The notes under the pieces are model-generated. The model ran no database searches. It was not told the DNA's origin and saw only the letters and a program-made list of their open reading frames with translations. From Bacillus vallismortis (lineage in GTDB: Bacteria; Bacillota; Bacilli; Bacillales; Bacillaceae), in assembly GCF_040784915.1 (NCBI RefSeq), contig NZ_CP160797.1, positions 3,462,137-3,526,136 of the forward strand: a stretch of DNA of 64,000 bases, given 5' to 3'. The position numbers and the translations under genes are program-made. Shown in pieces: positions 37,895 through 52,368 of the stretch (positions are counted from its first letter, which is position 1; the number at the start of each line of letters is the position of its first letter).

Positions 37895-39229
37895 CTATAG
37901 TGTGACAAGATTTACATTGTCAGCCATTTTTTCTCGGCAAATGTTTCTGGTATCGAAAATAATAGGGGCTGCATCCCGCAATATGCTGTAATTGATATCA
38001 TCATGATCAGTATGAATAATGACGACATCATATTGATTGACCTGCTCCTTCGTGAAAGGAACGGAGTGCTTGATGCTGCCGTCTTCCAAGCGGATTTCAC
38101 TGATAAAAGGATCATAGTAATCTATCGTGCATCCCTTTTTCATCAGATTACCTATAATGGCAAATGCAGAAGACTCACGAGAATCATTGGTATTTTTTTT
38201 ATAAGCCGCACCTATTAATAAAATTCTGCATTGTTCTTTATCAACCAGCTTCATGGCATAGTCGGACACTGAAAATGGCATATCGGAATTGATTTCATCC
38301 GCTAAATCAATCAGCTTTGTCTGCAATCCTTTTTGATTGGCTATCCATTTAAAATAAAAAGGATCAATCGGTATACAATGGCCGCCTACGCCAGGGCCGG
38401 GGCTGAACTTTTGAAACCCGAACGGCTTCGTGTCTGCCGCATTGATCACTTCCCATATATCTATATCGAGTTCTCGGCAATTGAGTGCCATTTCATTGAT
38501 GAGAGCTATATTTACATAACGGTAGGTATTCTCTAGGAGTTTAGCTGTTTCAGCTACTTCTGGTGAGGTTACTGGATGAATGCTTGTAACGATGGTGTTG
38601 TAAAACGCTGAGGCAAGTTTTGTGCAATTCCGGGTCATTCCGCCGACCACTTTAGGGATATCGGCAACTTCATATTGGCTGTTTCCAGGATCAATTCGTT
38701 CAGGAGAATAAGCTATAAAAAAGTCGGAGCCTATGTTCACCTGCCGCCCTGATGCCATTCTATCAGCGATTTTTTGTTTGGTTGTCCCCGGATAGGTTGT
38801 ACTTTCTAAAATTAAAAGCTGATTTGGCCTTCCATAAGCCAGCATGGTGTCAACTGCACTGTCTATGTAGCTAAGATCGGGAATTTTGTCTTTTTTGTTC
38901 AAAGGTGTCGGAACACATATCACAATAATGTCGCATTGTTCAATGAGAGACATATTATCGCTCACTTGAAAACGCTCTGTGTGCAGCGCTTCTTTTAATT
39001 GGTTATCGTCTATATCCCGAATATGGCTGTGCCCGTCTTTCAGCAAAGAAACTTTTTCGCTGTTCCTATCGAAGCCGATGACGCTGTATCCTTTATTGAC
39101 ACATTCCAATGCGAGAGGAAACCCCACATATCCCATCCCCAACACACCTACAACAGCCTGTTTTGCTTCAATCAATTCTAAAAACCGCTTATGACCGAGG
39201 TTTCGAGCTTCTTTTGTGACAGGATTCAT
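37895..39229 (-). CDS. Nucleotide-sugar 6-dehydrogenase (UDP-GlcNAc/UDP-ManNAc dehydrogenase type)
   Basis: A 444-residue NAD-dependent enzyme that oxidises C6 of a UDP-sugar to the uronic acid. The NAD site GVLGMGYVGFPLA lies at about residues 28-40, and the catalytic Cys (about 285) is in GPGVGGHCIPIDP. ESTTYPGTT and AYSPERIDPGN are features of the UDP-N-acetylhexosamine branch (WbpA/WecC-like) rather than UDP-glucose dehydrogenase. It is the first gene of the accessory operon, preceded by AGGGGG and a clear promoter at 39300-39327. Confidence 0.9.
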   Translation of the reverse strand: MNPVTKEARNLGHKRFLELIEAKQAVVGVLGMGYVGFPLALECVNKGYSVIGFDRNSEKVSLLKDGHSHIRDIDDNQLKEALHTERFQVSDNMSLIEQCDIIVICVPTPLNKKDKIPDLSYIDSAVDTMLAYGRPNQLLILESTTYPGTTKQKIADRMASGRQVNIGSDFFIAYSPERIDPGNSQYEVADIPKVVGGMTRNCTKLASAFYNTIVTSIHPVTSPEVAETAKLLENTYRYVNIALINEMALNCRELDIDIWEVINAADTKPFGFQKFSPGPGVGGHCIPIDPFYFKWIANQKGLQTKLIDLADEINSDMPFSVSDYAMKLVDKEQCRILLIGAAYKKNTNDSRESSAFAIIGNLMKKGCTIDYYDPFISEIRLEDGSIKHSVPFTKEQVNQYDVVIIHTDHDDINYSILRDAAPIIFDTRNICREKMADNVNLVTL

Positions 39230-39299
39230 TTTTGGACCCCCTATAAGATAGAAAAGGATATATCTTTACAAAATTAAACAATTACCGATCGATACTGCC

Positions 39300-39327
39300 A
39301 TTATAACAAAAGTAAAAAAACGGTAAA
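39300..39327 (-). promoter_or_regulatory. SigA-type promoter of the nine-gene sugar operon
   Basis: On the minus strand, TTTACC (39322-39327), a 16-base spacer and TATAAT (39300-39305) with an upstream TG (extended -10) lie about 70 bases before the first gene. The leader contains the short GATCGATC palindrome region but no obvious riboswitch or T-box. Confidence 0.7.
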
Positions 39328-39491
39328 TGAGTTTTGTATCCTTTTATTTGATAGGACATAATGATGCGATTTACAAATAATTGATATTTTTATACCTACG
39401 ATAAGACATTTATTAGGTTGAAAATGAGAAAATATCCCTCATTTGAAAGAATATAGCGAAAATTTAAAAAACAAGCCGAAGCCTTTTTTTA
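39328..39491. other. AT-rich spacer between the M28 peptidase gene and the sugar operon
   Basis: No gene. A weak terminator for the peptidase gene lies at about 39468-39490 (AAAAAAGGCTTCGGCTTG then TTTTTT on the minus strand, UUCG-type loop). The rest is AT-rich leader and upstream promoter sequence. Confidence 0.45.
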
Positions 39492-40769
39492 CTAATCTAT
39501 ATTTGCCTCTTTTACAGCAGATAACAAGAGCTGCCCCGCTTCCTTCAATCTTTCTTTGCTGACATGTGTAATGTTGTCATTTTCGGTGTGATACCATGGG
39601 CCAGGCTCTTTTGTATCCGGGCTGAGCCAAATCCAATTAGCCGAAGGTATGCCCGCTTCATAAAATGACACGTGATCCGAGTATCCCAGCTGTGTGAGGC
39701 GAGGTGCTTCAAGCTTTGCTTTCCGGGCAGCATTTACTGCATAATTGATACTTTCATTTTCCTTGCCATCCGGGGTCGTTATATACATTTGGCTTGCTTC
39801 TTTCCAGTCAGTCGCAATCATATCAGCGTTAAAGTTTGCACGGCTGTGTCTGATTTCATCCGAGGTAAGCGTACTGACATAATATGAAGATCCCGCCGAC
39901 CACAGTTCTTCTGCTCCGAATAAGATAAAACGGATTTCTTTGTTTTTGGGAAGATGCTTGCTTTGCTTACTCATCTCCAGTACAGCAGATGTGCCTGATG
40001 CATTATCATCAGCGCCAGGTGCACCTTTAACTGTATCGTAGTGAGCAGTTACATAAATTATATCGGGGTGTTTTGTGTGCTGCGCTTTGCGCGTCCCTAT
40101 TATATTTTGTGAAGTGCGGTTTTGATAGTTCTTAAATTGAATGACAGCCTGCTTTTCTTTCAGTAAAGCTTCCCCATCTTCTTTTTTCATTCCGGCTGTC
40201 GGTATTGTGATTTGTTTTGGTTTTACCGGACGGATCGCGAGAGGTTTTGTTTTGCAGTTATAAATAATGGCAGCCTTTGCGCCAGCAGCTTGGGCGTTTA
40301 TTAATTTTTGAGATACTGGTATTTTCCCCTCTCTAATAACGGCTATTTTCCCTTTTGCTTCTTTTACTTCACGGCTGGACCCATAGCCTCCGTCAAAGAC
40401 AGCAGCCTCTAGTTTCTCTTCCTTTTCAACAGCGGTCTTATCTGCTGAGCGCATTGGATATTCCTGATCGCCTGCCATGATTGAACCAGAAAAATATGTC
40501 TTCACATGAAACGGCTGAATGCGGACGGCTAATGCCTCATCTTGAAGCCGTTTCGATATGTATGATGCCGCTTCTTTTTCTTGCTCTGTTCCTGTTTCTC
40601 TCGGGCCTATGACTTCACTAAGCTCATGAATGGTTTCATAAGCATGCTCTTCATCAAACAACGGGGCTATTTCATAAACAGAATGAGACTGTGTCTCTTT
40701 CAGCTGTTCAGTTGAAGCTCCCCAAATGACGCTTCCGGCCAGTACTGCTGACATCAATATCATTTTCAT
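39492..40769 (-). CDS. Secreted M28-family zinc aminopeptidase with PA domain
   Basis: A 425-residue exported peptidase. An N-terminal signal peptide (MKMILMSAVLAGSVIWGAS) is followed by a protease-associated domain (about 110-205) and an M28 catalytic domain. The two-zinc ligand pattern is visible: TAHYDTVKGAPGADDNASG, GAEELWSAG, NADMIATDW and YHTENDNITHVS. It resembles the B. subtilis aminopeptidase YwaD but is a separate gene. The ATG at 40769 is nine bases from GAGGAGG. It is transcribed on its own and may be unrelated to the neighbouring sugar operon. Confidence 0.88.
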   Translation of the reverse strand: MKMILMSAVLAGSVIWGASTEQLKETQSHSVYEIAPLFDEEHAYETIHELSEVIGPRETGTEQEKEAASYISKRLQDEALAVRIQPFHVKTYFSGSIMAGDQEYPMRSADKTAVEKEEKLEAAVFDGGYGSSREVKEAKGKIAVIREGKIPVSQKLINAQAAGAKAAIIYNCKTKPLAIRPVKPKQITIPTAGMKKEDGEALLKEKQAVIQFKNYQNRTSQNIIGTRKAQHTKHPDIIYVTAHYDTVKGAPGADDNASGTSAVLEMSKQSKHLPKNKEIRFILFGAEELWSAGSSYYVSTLTSDEIRHSRANFNADMIATDWKEASQMYITTPDGKENESINYAVNAARKAKLEAPRLTQLGYSDHVSFYEAGIPSANWIWLSPDTKEPGPWYHTENDNITHVSKERLKEAGQLLLSAVKEANID

Positions 40770-40851
40770 CTCTACATTCCTCCTCTTATTCACTCCTTTC
40801 TTTTCGGTTCTGCTGTATTGATTCCTTTAAAAAGCAATAAAATGAATACTA

Positions 40852-40870
40852 ATTACCAAATCAAGGTAAT
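40852..40870. promoter_or_regulatory. Inverted repeat in the M28 peptidase promoter
   Basis: ATTACC-AAATCAA-GGTAAT is a perfect 6-7-6 inverted repeat overlapping a possible -35 (TTGATT on the minus strand) about 85 bases upstream of the gene. A regulator site is likely; the protein is unknown. Confidence 0.45.
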
Positions 40871-40913
40871 GAAATAGAAGGAGAATAAGATTGGAGCTAG
40901 GAAAGTTTGCATA

Positions 40914-40943
40914 AAAAAACCGCCGAGAGATATCTCGGCGGTC
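40914..40943 (-). terminator. Terminator of the glycolytic operon after eno
   Basis: ACCGCCGAGA and TCTCGGCGGT form a 10-bp stem followed on the minus strand by TTTTTTTAT. Confidence 0.9.
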
Positions 40944-40949
40944 ATTTTA

Positions 40950-44584
<3,635 letters not shown>

Positions 44585-44590
44585 TTAAGA

Positions 44591-45775
44591 TTATTTATCG
44601 TTCAGTGCAGCTACCCCTGGAAGCTCTTTGCCTTCCATAAACTCAAGGGACGCGCCGCCGCCTGTTGAGATGTGGCTCATTTTGTCAGCAAGGCCGAATT
44701 TTTCAACCGCTGCCGCTGAGTCTCCTCCGCCGATGACAGAGTATGTATCTTTCGCCTCTGCCAATGCTTCCGCAACCGCTTTTGTTCCTTGTGCGAACAA
44801 GTCGATTTCGAATACGCCCATCGGTCCGTTCCACACGACAAGTTTGCTGTTTTTAATGACGTCAGCATACGTTTCGCGTGTTTTCGTACCGATGTCGATT
44901 GCTTCTAAATCACTAGGGATTTCAGAGATCGGCACCATTTTCACGTTTGCATCGTTAGAGAAATCATCTGCAACGAGTACATCTTCAGGCATGTAGAAGT
45001 TCACGCCTTTTTCTTTCGCGCGGTCCATAAATGACTTCGCAAGCTCGATTTTATCCTCTTCAAGAAGAGAATTACCGACTTCATAGCCAAGCGCTTTTAC
45101 GAATGTATAAGCAAGACCTCCGCCGATGATCAGGTTGTCCACTTTATCAAGAAGACTTTCGATCACTCCAATTTTGTCTTTTACTTTCGCTCCGCCGATG
45201 ATCGCCGTGAACGGGCGGTCAGGGTTAGAAACCGCTTTTCCGAGTACATCAAGCTCTTTTTCCATTAAGAAACCTGCAACTGCTGGCAGATGCTCGGCAA
45301 TTCCAGCTGTAGATGCGTGAGCACGGTGGGCAGCACCAAATGCGTCATTTACATATACATCTGCAAGCTCAGCAAATGCTTTTGCAAGCTCAGGATCATT
45401 TTTCTCTTCACCAGGGTAGAAGCGTACGTTTTCCAATACAAGAACGTCTCCGTCCGTCATGTCGGAAACTTGTGCTTTTACAGCATCGCCGTAAGCTTCA
45501 TCCGCTTTTTTCACTTCTTTGCCAAGCAGTTCGCCGAGACGTGCAGCGACAGGAGTTAAACGAAGCTCCTCAACCACTTCGCCTTTCGGGCGGCCTAAGT
45601 GGCTCGCGAGAAGGACTTTCGCGCCTTGGTCTGCAAGGTGTTTGATTGTTGGAAGCGCAGCACGGATACGTGTATCGTCTGTTACTTCCCCGTCTTTCAT
45701 TGGAACGTTAAAGTCAACGCGGCAGAATACAACTTTGCCTTTTACGTCGATGTCTTTGAGAGTTTTCTTATTCAT
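44591..45775 (-). CDS. pgk: Phosphoglycerate kinase
   Basis: A 394-residue two-domain kinase forming ATP from 1,3-bisphosphoglycerate. The N-terminal substrate region has [18 protein letters not shown] and ASHLGRPKG; the nucleotide domain has [20 protein letters not shown] and a C-terminal [13 protein letters not shown] with the helix-capping [13 protein letters not shown]. The open frame continues 73 codons upstream through the spacer, but the ATG at 45775 with GGAGGAT gives the standard protein. Confidence 0.97.
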   Translation of the reverse strand: MNKKTLKDIDVKGKVVFCRVDFNVPMKDGEVTDDTRIRAALPTIKHLADQGAKVLLASHLGRPKGEVVEELRLTPVAARLGELLGKEVKKADEAYGDAVKAQVSDMTDGDVLVLENVRFYPGEEKNDPELAKAFAELADVYVNDAFGAAHRAHASTAGIAEHLPAVAGFLMEKELDVLGKAVSNPDRPFTAIIGGAKVKDKIGVIESLLDKVDNLIIGGGLAYTFVKALGYEVGNSLLEEDKIELAKSFMDRAKEKGVNFYMPEDVLVADDFSNDANVKMVPISEIPSDLEAIDIGTKTRETYADVIKNSKLVVWNGPMGVFEIDLFAQGTKAVAEALAEAKDTYSVIGGGDSAAAVEKFGLADKMSHISTGGGASLEFMEGKELPGVAALNDK

Positions 45776-46092
45776 GCCTAGGAGATCCTCCTTCAAAGTG
45801 GTTTGCATACAGCACGAAAAACGTGAAACCGTCTGGTCAAGCGATAACGCCGCTAGGGCAGATCGCAGTCTTTTTCGGCACAGGGCAGTTCGTCTAAAAG
45901 CCAGGGCAGCGGCCTTAGGCGAAAGCGCCGGCAAAGCTGCAAAAAACGCGGCCGTTTCTCTGTCACAGAGCGTTTTCTGAAAGCCGGTCTTCATGGAAAA
46001 AGGGAAAGGGAGTCCGTCCCCTTCCCTTGTCCGCTTTCATTATAGCGCTTCTATTCAAAAGAACCAAGTCAGGTCCTTTTTTCAGCTATAAA
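45776..46092. other. 317-base gapA-pgk spacer with unexplained GC-rich content
   Basis: The spacer holds the gapA terminator (45997-46028) and about 200 bases of GC-rich sequence that keep an open frame into pgk on the minus strand ([18 protein letters not shown] and similar). No known protein or RNA family is recognised. An independent pgk promoter is expected here, but I see no convincing -35/-10 pair; TTGACC on the minus strand near 45835 is a weak candidate. Confidence 0.4.
45997..46028 (-). terminator. Terminator after gapA
   Basis: The minus strand reads AAGGGAAGGGGACGGACTCC then CTTTCCCTTTTT, a long stem with a T-run. Partial read-through would explain both a short cggR-gapA message and the longer operon message known in B. 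subtilis. Confidence 0.75.
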
Positions 46093-47115
<1,023 letters not shown>

Positions 47116-47147
47116 TTAAATAAGTGAGAGATATTTATATTGAGGGA

Positions 47148-48170
47148 TTATTCATCCCTTAATAACTTCTTTGCGGCCCCTTCGTCTGTGACGAGAACCG
47201 TGTCGCGGGGCTTTTTAAAGTAAGCCTCGATCGCCCCGGCTTTTGATGATCCGCCCGCTACCGCAATAATATCGGGGATGGCGTCTATGTCATCCAGCTG
47301 CATTCCGACAGAATGCACTTTGTGGACCACTTCTCCGTCCGCGTTAAAATAGTAGCCAAACGCTTCTGTGACAGCGTCATTATCATCTATTTTCTTTAAG
47401 TCTTCTAAAGGTGTGTTTCTCCGCTGAGCCATCGTTTTAGCTTCACCGATTCCGTGAACCAGCATACTCGCCGATTTGATCGTGTTCAGCACCTCTTTGA
47501 CAGAAGGCTCTTCAATAATAGATGAATAGGCGCCTTGTGACAGCTGTCCCGGAACAAACAAAAGCCGGTAAGTGCCTGAAGCCTTTTCCGCCATATGCGC
47601 GCATATGGTGTTCGCCTGATTTTTCACGTCTTCGCCTAAACCGCCTCTTGCAGGCACAAACAAAAGCTCGCGGTTTTTAGAATCCGGCGTCATCATTTCA
47701 GCCACAGCTTCAATTGTCGTACCGCCAGTTACAGCGACGATATTTTTGCCTGAAAATCTTTTTTTCATACATGCGACAGCTGCTCTTCCCATTTCTTTTT
47801 TGACCCATGGGGATTGATCACTGTCTCCGGACACGATAATGGCATCCTTTAGATTTAAACGTTCTTTTAATGTCTTTTCCAAAAGAGTCAAACCTAAAAC
47901 ATCTTTCATCGTATCTTCCAAAACCGAAAGCAGTTCATAGCCCTCTTCTGTCAAGGTCATGCCGTTTGTTTTAATATCGACCAGGTTCTGTTCCTTTAAA
48001 AACTGAACCTCGCCCCTCAACACACGCTCGCTGATCTCGAGACTGGCAGACAGGCTTCTTCGCCCGATGGGTTCCGTCAGCCTGATATACTGCAAGATTT
48101 CAAACCTCTTTTGCATAACGAGCAGAAGATCAGGCAATAATTTTTTTTGAGCTTGTATTAACTGGTTCAT
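47148..48170 (-). CDS. cggR: Central glycolytic genes regulator CggR
   Basis: A 340-residue SorC/DeoR-type repressor of the gapA operon. The N-terminal winged helix includes GRRSLSASLEISERVLRGEV, and the C-terminal effector domain binds fructose-1,6-bisphosphate; VAVTGGTTIEAVAEMM is the sugar-phosphate loop. It is first in the operon it controls, with its double-half-site operator at 48199-48235. Confidence 0.97.
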   Translation of the reverse strand: MNQLIQAQKKLLPDLLLVMQKRFEILQYIRLTEPIGRRSLSASLEISERVLRGEVQFLKEQNLVDIKTNGMTLTEEGYELLSVLEDTMKDVLGLTLLEKTLKERLNLKDAIIVSGDSDQSPWVKKEMGRAAVACMKKRFSGKNIVAVTGGTTIEAVAEMMTPDSKNRELLFVPARGGLGEDVKNQANTICAHMAEKASGTYRLLFVPGQLSQGAYSSIIEEPSVKEVLNTIKSASMLVHGIGEAKTMAQRRNTPLEDLKKIDDNDAVTEAFGYYFNADGEVVHKVHSVGMQLDDIDAIPDIIAVAGGSSKAGAIEAYFKKPRDTVLVTDEGAAKKLLRDE

Positions 48171-48198
48171 GACTCAAACGTTCCTTCCTTTTTTTGCT

Positions 48199-48235
48199 GG
48201 ACATTATATGTCCCGCTATGACAAAAAACGTCCCA
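48199..48235. promoter_or_regulatory. CggR operator
   Basis: On the minus strand, GGGAC-N6-TGTC and, four bases on, CGGGAC-N6-TGTCC form two direct copies of a half-palindrome. This is the known CggR operator layout, located 28-65 bases upstream of cggR. Confidence 0.92.
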
Positions 48236-48468
48236 TCATAGCCAAAAAAAATTACTTCTGCTTTCTTTAATTATTTTAACAGGGTGAAATTGTTTATTCA
48301 ACTGTTAAGAGCTAATTCATCGACAATATTCGCAGAGTTTTCATGCAGCGGTGTTTATCCAGCTATATTTTTTCCTATATATCTTTATCTTATACAGAAA
48401 ACGCCAAAAGGTGCATCCCAACATAAACAGCCCTTCCAATCGAAAGGGCCTGATCCTTTAAAGCGTTT
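48236..48468. other. cggR upstream region and araE downstream region
   Basis: No gene. It contains the expected cggR promoter on the operator side and the araE terminator (48430-48450). The rest is AT-rich without structure I can assign. Confidence 0.5.
48430..48450 (-). terminator. Terminator downstream of araE
   Basis: GCCCTT and AAGGGC arms with an eight-base loop are followed by TGTTTATGTT on the minus strand. Confidence 0.6.
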
Positions 48469-49863
48469 TCATTTTATCCAGAGCTTTTCAATTTCTTCGA
48501 GCGATTTGTTCTTCGTTTCCGGGCAGATCGTAACGACAAACAGGAAGCAAAGGATGTTAATCACCGCAAAAATCCAGAATGTATAGGCGAGTCCGAATGA
48601 GTCGATCATCATCGGTACAAACTGTCCGATCGCCCAGTTTGCTCCCCATAAAAAGATGGTCGCAATGCCTGCGGCCCGCGCACGCAGATGGTTCGGGAAG
48701 ATTTCAGAAATCATAATCCATGTGATCGGCCCTACAGATACACAAAATGCCGCCACAAAACCTAAAATAAAGAAGATCAGCATAAGTCCGCTTGTTAACT
48801 GAAAGTAGAACGACGTTCCGATTAAGATCATAAAAATAGCCATAAAAGCAGATCCGATGGACATCAATTTTTTTCGTCCGACTTTATCAATCAACAACAC
48901 CGCAATAACGGTAAAAATAACTTCTACAACACCGACGATACAGGTTGCCACAAATCCGGCGTTTTGACCGTATCCCATCATTTTAAAGATTTCCGGCCCG
49001 TAGTAAGTAATCGCGTTCATGCCGATGACTTGGTTAAACAACGCCAGCAGGATTCCAATGACAAGCGCCTTTCTGAGACCCGGCTTGAACAGCTGGGACA
49101 GCGACCCCATTTGTTCTATTTTTAAAGAGTTCTCAATGTTCTTTAATTCTTCTTTTGCGACTGTTTCTCCATTAATACGTGTCAGTATCTTTAACGCTTC
49201 TGTTGTTTTGCCCGCTTTCGCCAGCCATCTCGGGCTTTCCGGCACGACGAGCAATACGAGGAAAAAGATCACGGACGGCACCATTCCATAAGCGAGCATC
49301 CATCTCCAACCGGTGTGCACGCCCCATTCGTATGTTCCGGACCGCTGCACAGCGAGATTAATAAAGTACGTAGCGGATATACCCAATATCGTAAAGAGCT
49401 GATATAAGGAAGAAAGGCTTCCGCGTATGGCAGGCGGCGCCGCTTCTGTAATATACGTAACAGAGAGTGATGAGCCCATCCCTATTCCGAGGCCTCCGAT
49501 AACCCTTGCAATGATTAAGGTCGATACGTCTTGTGATAACGCTGAAACGATGGCTGATATCGCAAATAACAAAGCAGCTGTCATTAAAATTTTTCTTCGG
49601 CCGAACCTGTCGCTTAAAAATCCGGATATCCCGACGCCCGCAACTCCTCCGATCATAATGCTGGAAATCACGAGTCCTTCCATAAACGGAGTGAGGCTGT
49701 ATAAATCTTTCAGAAAACCGATGGCGCCTGAAATCACTGCCGTGTCATAGCCGTACAGTAAGCCGCCAAGTCCCGCCGCGCATGAGATTAAAATGACAAA
49801 TCCCATTGAATGGCCTCTTGTTACAGGAGCATTTGGTTCTAATTGAGTTGGAGTATTCTTCAT
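48469..49863 (-). CDS. araE: Arabinose-proton symporter AraE
   Basis: A 464-residue sugar-porter MFS protein importing L-arabinose (and xylose and galactose in B. subtilis). It has twelve transmembrane helices, with the duplicated sugar-porter motifs SDRFGRRKI and IDKVGRRKLM, VPESPRWLAKAGK at the end of helix 6, and PETKNKSLEEIE after helix 12. It is divergent from araR, and both share the operator region at 49886-50054. Confidence 0.96.
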   Translation of the reverse strand: MKNTPTQLEPNAPVTRGHSMGFVILISCAAGLGGLLYGYDTAVISGAIGFLKDLYSLTPFMEGLVISSIMIGGVAGVGISGFLSDRFGRRKILMTAALLFAISAIVSALSQDVSTLIIARVIGGLGIGMGSSLSVTYITEAAPPAIRGSLSSLYQLFTILGISATYFINLAVQRSGTYEWGVHTGWRWMLAYGMVPSVIFFLVLLVVPESPRWLAKAGKTTEALKILTRINGETVAKEELKNIENSLKIEQMGSLSQLFKPGLRKALVIGILLALFNQVIGMNAITYYGPEIFKMMGYGQNAGFVATCIVGVVEVIFTVIAVLLIDKVGRKKLMSIGSAFMAIFMILIGTSFYFQLTSGLMLIFFILGFVAAFCVSVGPITWIMISEIFPNHLRARAAGIATIFLWGANWAIGQFVPMMIDSFGLAYTFWIFAVINILCFLFVVTICPETKNKSLEEIEKLWIK

Positions 49864-49885
49864 TTCCCTGCCCTCCCGAATGTTA

Positions 49886-49901
49886 AGTAAAGCGTTTACA
49901 T
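49886..49901. promoter_or_regulatory. cre-like site in the araE promoter region
   Basis: AGTAAAGCGTTTACAT contains the palindrome GTAAA-GCG-TTTAC around CG and fits carbon-catabolite control by CcpA, though the outer bases do not match the consensus fully. Confidence 0.45.
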
Positions 49902-49910
49902 TTACTTCTG

Positions 49911-49927
49911 TAATTGTACGTACTTCT
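49911..49927. promoter_or_regulatory. AraR operator 1 (araE promoter)
   Basis: TAATTGTACGTACTTCT matches the AraR consensus ATTTGTACGTACAAAT in its core GTACGTAC. It pairs with the site at 49955-49970, allowing cooperative binding about four helical turns apart. Confidence 0.85.
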
Positions 49928-49954
49928 ATTAAAATTTAACGAAAATTCCATTTA

Positions 49955-49970
49955 ATTAGTACGTACAAAT
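49955..49970. promoter_or_regulatory. AraR operator 2 (araE promoter)
   Basis: ATTAGTACGTACAAAT is a close match to the AraR consensus; core GTACGTAC is exact. Confidence 0.88.
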
Positions 49971-49979
49971 ATAGAATAA

Positions 49980-51153
<1,174 letters not shown>

Positions 51154-51155
<2 letters not shown>

Positions 51156-51195
51156 AAAAGCAATGTACGGGTCTCCCCGCTGCATTGCTTTTTTT
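51154..51195. terminator. Bidirectional terminator between araR and yvbT
   Basis: AAAAAAGCAATG and CATTGCTTTTTTT arms lie between convergent genes, with an additional CGGG/CCCG pairing in the loop. Confidence 0.85.
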
Positions 51196-51202
51196 ATGGC
51201 TG

Positions 51203-52213
51203 TTATCTGTTTTTCCAAACGTCTGCAATGATTTCAAACGAACGCATTCTGTCTGCGTGTTCATAGGTTTCTGAGTTGACCATTATTTCGTCCGCCTGTG
51301 TCGTTCTGACAAAGTCTTCAAGCTTCGCCTTCACTTCTTCCGGACCGCCGACAATCGTCGAGCTCAGCTGTTCATTGACCATCGCTTTTTCATACGGACT
51401 CCAGATTTGATCCATGTCTTCTACAGGCGGCTTCAACTGGTTCGGCGTGCCGCGGACGAGATCAAGAAATCTTTGATAATGTGAAGTCGCAAGGTGCTGC
51501 GCTTTCTCGTTTGTATCTGCCGCGATAATGGTGACGCCTACCATTGCATACGGTTCATCAAGCACGTCTGACGGCGTAAACGAATTGCGGTACAGCTCTA
51601 AAGCTGGAACTGTATTCGCCGGCGAAAAATGAGCGGCGAATGCAAATGGAAGGCCTAGTTCGCCTGCGAGACGGGCGCTGAAGCCGCTTGAGCCCAGCAG
51701 CCAAATCGGCACATCTATGCCCTCTCCCGGAATGGCGCGGACTTGATTCCGCACATTTCCTGATGGTTTAAAGTAATTGCGCAGTTCCTCTAATTGTTCT
51801 GGGAAATCTTCACCGCTGTTGATGTTTCTGCGAAGCGCTCTTGCTGTCAATTGGTCAGTTCCCGGAGCACGTCCGAGCCCCAGATCAATCCGCCCGGGAT
51901 ACAGCGTTTCCAGTGTGCCGAATTGCTCGGCAATCACTAGAGAAGAGTGGTTCGGCAGCATAATGCCGCCGGAACCGACACGGATTTTCTTTGTGCCGCC
52001 GGCAATATGGCCGATCAGAACCGCGGTGGCAGAGCTTGCGACACCTTCTATATTATGATGCTCAGCGAGCCAGTAGCGATGATAGCCCCATTCCTCCGCA
52101 CGGCGCGCCAAGTCCATGCTGTTTCGGAATGATTCAGCAACCGTTCCTCCCTGAACAACCGGAGATAAATTCAAGACAGAAAGCAAGGTATCTTTGCGTT
52201 GGTTGTTAGACAT
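51203..52213 (-). CDS. yvbT: Luciferase-like monooxygenase YvbT
   Basis: A 336-residue flavin-dependent TIM-barrel oxidoreductase of the bacterial-luciferase-like family. Signature parts are [40 protein letters not shown] and [16 protein letters not shown]. The ATG at 52213 is six bases after AAAGGAGAA. The open frame begins at 52300 but lacks a site there. Substrate unknown; likely FMNH2-dependent. Confidence 0.92.
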   Translation of the reverse strand: MSNNQRKDTLLSVLNLSPVVQGGTVAESFRNSMDLARRAEEWGYHRYWLAEHHNIEGVASSATAVLIGHIAGGTKKIRVGSGGIMLPNHSSLVIAEQFGTLETLYPGRIDLGLGRAPGTDQLTARALRRNINSGEDFPEQLEELRNYFKPSGNVRNQVRAIPGEGIDVPIWLLGSSGFSARLAGELGLPFAFAAHFSPANTVPALELYRNSFTPSDVLDEPYAMVGVTIIAADTNEKAQHLATSHYQRFLDLVRGTPNQLKPPVEDMDQIWSPYEKAMVNEQLSSTIVGGPEEVKAKLEDFVRTTQADEIMVNSETYEHADRMRSFEIIADVWKNR

Positions 52214-52368
52214 ATTGTTCTCCTTTGCAAATGTGTTATCAGTAAACAGCCTCAAGCTGTCAAGTATTAATGAAAGGACTTCTCTCACACCATAACACAA
52301 CTGCTTTCAGGAATAAAAGAATTTGATTCGATGAAATTCGAACAATTTAAAACGAACGGTTTGCCCCG

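Noticed and set aside
45776-45994. 73-codon N-terminal extension of pgk
   Set aside because: The ATG at 45775 has a good GGAGGAT site and gives the standard 394-residue protein; the extension is not part of the family.
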